Shown here: in pieces, positions 62,701 to 64,000 of the stretch
Layout of the letters: each line of letters starts with the position of its first letter
How positions within the stretch are numbered: the first letter of the stretch is position 1
Origin: Prosopocoilus inquinatus
Taxonomy: Eukaryota > Arthropoda > Insecta > Coleoptera > Lucanidae
Direction: 5' to 3'
Length of the DNA stretch: 64,000 bases
Assembly (NCBI GenBank): GCA_036172665.1
Contig: JAYKNF010000014.1
Location: 310,001-374,000, forward strand
The notes under the pieces: generated by a model
Told to the model about the DNA's origin: nothing
What the model saw: only the letters and a program-made list of their open reading frames with translations
Database searches by the model: none
Position numbers and translations under genes: made by a program

Positions 62701-64000
62701 AAATAACATGATAGATAAGTAAGGATCGATTAGATACAGCACAGGAACAACGCTAATGCGTGTTGTTTCGTTTAAAACTATTTCTAGCTTCAGCTGGTTC
62801 CGAGAACTTCGTATCTCACATCTAAGTTACTGGAGTTCATCGAAACGCCAAATAACATGATAGATGAGTAAGGATCGATTAGATACATCACAGGAACAAC
62901 GCTAATGCGTGTTGTTTCGTTTAAAACTATTTCCAGCTTCTGCTGCGTCCGAAAATTTCGTATCTCACATTAGAGTTACTGGAGTCCATCGAAACGTCAA
63001 ATAACATAGTAGCTAAGTAAGGATCGATTAGATACATCACAGGAACAACGCTAATGCGTGTTGTTTCGTTCAAAACTATTTCCAGCTTCTGCTGCGTCCG
63101 AAAACGTCGTATCTCACATCAGAGTTACTGGAGCCCATCGAAACGTCAAATAACATGATAGATAAGTAAGGATCGATTAGATACAGCACAGGAACAACGC
63201 TATAACGTGTTGTTTCGTTTAAAACTATTTCCAGCTTCTGCTGCGTCCGAAAACGTCGAATCTCACATCAGAGTTTCTGGAGCCTATCGAAACGTCAAAT
63301 AACATGATAGATAAGTAAGGATCGATTAGATACATCACAGGAACATCTATTCTAAAACTATTTCCAGCTTCTGCTGCGTCCGAGAACTTCGTATCTCACG
63401 TCAGGGTTACTGGAGTCCATCCAAACGTCAAATAACATAATAGATAAGTAAGGATCGATTAGATACAGCACAGGAACAACGCTAATACGTGTTGTTTCGT
63501 TTAAAACTATTTCCAGCTCCTACTGCGTCCAAAAACTTTGTATCTCACATCAGACTTACTGGAGTCCATCCAAACGTCAAATAACATGTTAGATAAGTAA
63601 GGATCGTTTAGATACATCACAGGAACAACGCTAATACGTGTTGTTTCGTTCAAAACTATTTCCAGCTTCTACTGCGTCCGAGAACTTTGTATCTCCCATC
63701 AGAGTTACTGGAGTCCGTCCAAACGTCAAATAACATGATAGATGAGTAAGGATCGATTAGATACATCACAGGAACAACGCTAATATGTGTTGTTTCGTTT
63801 CAAACTATTTCCAGCTGCTGCTGCGTCTGAAAATTTCATATCTCACATTAGAGTTACTGGAGTCCATCGAAACGTCAAATAACATAGTAGCTAAGTAAGG
63901 ATCGATTAGATACATCACAGGAACAACGCTAATACGTGTTGTTTCGTTTAAAACTATTTCCAGCTCCTGCTGCGTCCGAAAACGTCGTATCTCACATCAG
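56783..64000 (+). repeat. 49-unit (7,268-bp) HOR, copy 2, cut by the window end
   Basis: This 7,218-bp part matches copy 1 at 7,268 bp throughout. The only difference I noticed by eye is CCAGCTTC at 58033 against CCAGGTTC at 50765. It repeats both 133-bp units (58421, 63322), the 1-bp deletion near 57152, the CCTATCG variant (56011/63279) and the CTCCTACTGC variant (56249/63517). The window ends about 50 bp before a third copy would start, so it is unknown whether the HOR continues. Confidence 0.92.

Larger units (their letters stand above)
1..64000 (+). repeat. 149-bp tandem satellite array filling the window
   Basis: Unit starts fall at 1, 150, 299, 448, 597, 746 and so on to 63902, always in the same orientation. 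My hand count gives 430 steps plus a 99-bp partial unit. About 408 units are exactly 149 bp; the net length of the 22 irregular units closes the arithmetic exactly (149 x 430 = 64070 = 63901 + 169). A typical unit is about 39.6% GC with about 10 CpG. Most units have one GATC at the unit boundary; units preceded by AATTATC, AGTATC or GGATTG lack it. Units fall into recurring variant classes at shared diagnostic positions, for example CTTCTG/CTCCTG/CTGCTG/CTTCAG/CTTCGG near unit position 63-68 and the segment after GCGTC at 76-86. No inversion, transposon or unique DNA interrupts the array. The class resembles centromeric or pericentromeric satellites; that role is inferred. Confidence 0.98.

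Noticed and set aside
1..64000. CRISPR array
   Set aside because: Direct repeats are long and contiguous with no constant-repeat/unique-spacer alternation; the whole 149 bp is repeated and variable positions are shared among units.
1..64000. rDNA, histone or tRNA gene cluster
   Set aside because: The unit is only 149 bp, has no rRNA- or histone-like sequence, and I see no tRNA A/B box pair with a cloverleaf.
49515..64000. Recent segmental duplication of a gene-bearing region
   Set aside because: Both copies are entirely satellite; nothing unique lies inside or at the boundary.

Overview
The whole 64-kb window is one uninterrupted tandem satellite array. The unit is 149 bp, about 40% GC, and every copy lies in the same head-to-tail orientation. 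Setting the start of each unit at the motif TCGATTAG (or TCGTTTAG), I count 430 unit-to-unit steps from position 1 to 63901, plus a 99-bp partial unit to the end. Summing the length irregularities I found (one 69-bp, four 133-bp, five 140-bp, one 146-bp, ten 148-bp and one 182-bp unit) accounts exactly for the distance, so no hidden insertion is needed. I find no gene, tRNA, rRNA, transposon, CRISPR array or other non-satellite DNA. The longest open frames are at most 82 codons and come from the satellite itself.

The organism is a eukaryote, and the array is probably centromeric or pericentromeric heterochromatin. The unit carries about 10 CpG per 149 bp, more than base composition predicts. 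That argues against a heavily CpG-methylated germline such as a vertebrate or plant, and is more like an insect or other invertebrate. I do not recognise the satellite and cannot name a species.

The interest lies in the layered higher-order repeats (HORs). From left to right: (1) 1-5938 is repeated at 17710-23647 (offset 17,709 bp), with a shorter third relative at about 13.5-15.5 kb. (2) 7.9-11.5 kb is a relative of the tandem pair at 23.85-31.75 kb (period 4,162 bp, 28 units). (3) 15.9-17.5 kb carries a 6-unit (894-bp) tandem duplication. (4) 23.52-23.70 kb holds a 182-bp hybrid unit with a 16-bp interrupted palindrome at an illegitimate junction. (5) 31.87-34.67 kb is another copy of 3.7-6.5 kb. 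(6) 35.0-42.1 kb is a 14-unit, 2,086-bp HOR. (7) 43.05-44.3 kb is a scrambled zone starting with an 80-bp deletion. (8) 45.35-46.68 kb is a distant copy of 15.48-16.82 kb. (9) 47.43-64.0 kb is the most homogeneous part: a 33-unit (about 4,900-bp) repeat nested in a 49-unit, 7,268-bp HOR whose two copies almost fill 49515-64000.

There are no genes to work together. The features that could have a function are an inverted-repeat core in each unit, two weak CENP-B-box-like motifs, and a unit length close to the nucleosome core. The right side looks youngest (near-identical copies). The left side is a more diverged mosaic with at least one clear gene-conversion-like patch.
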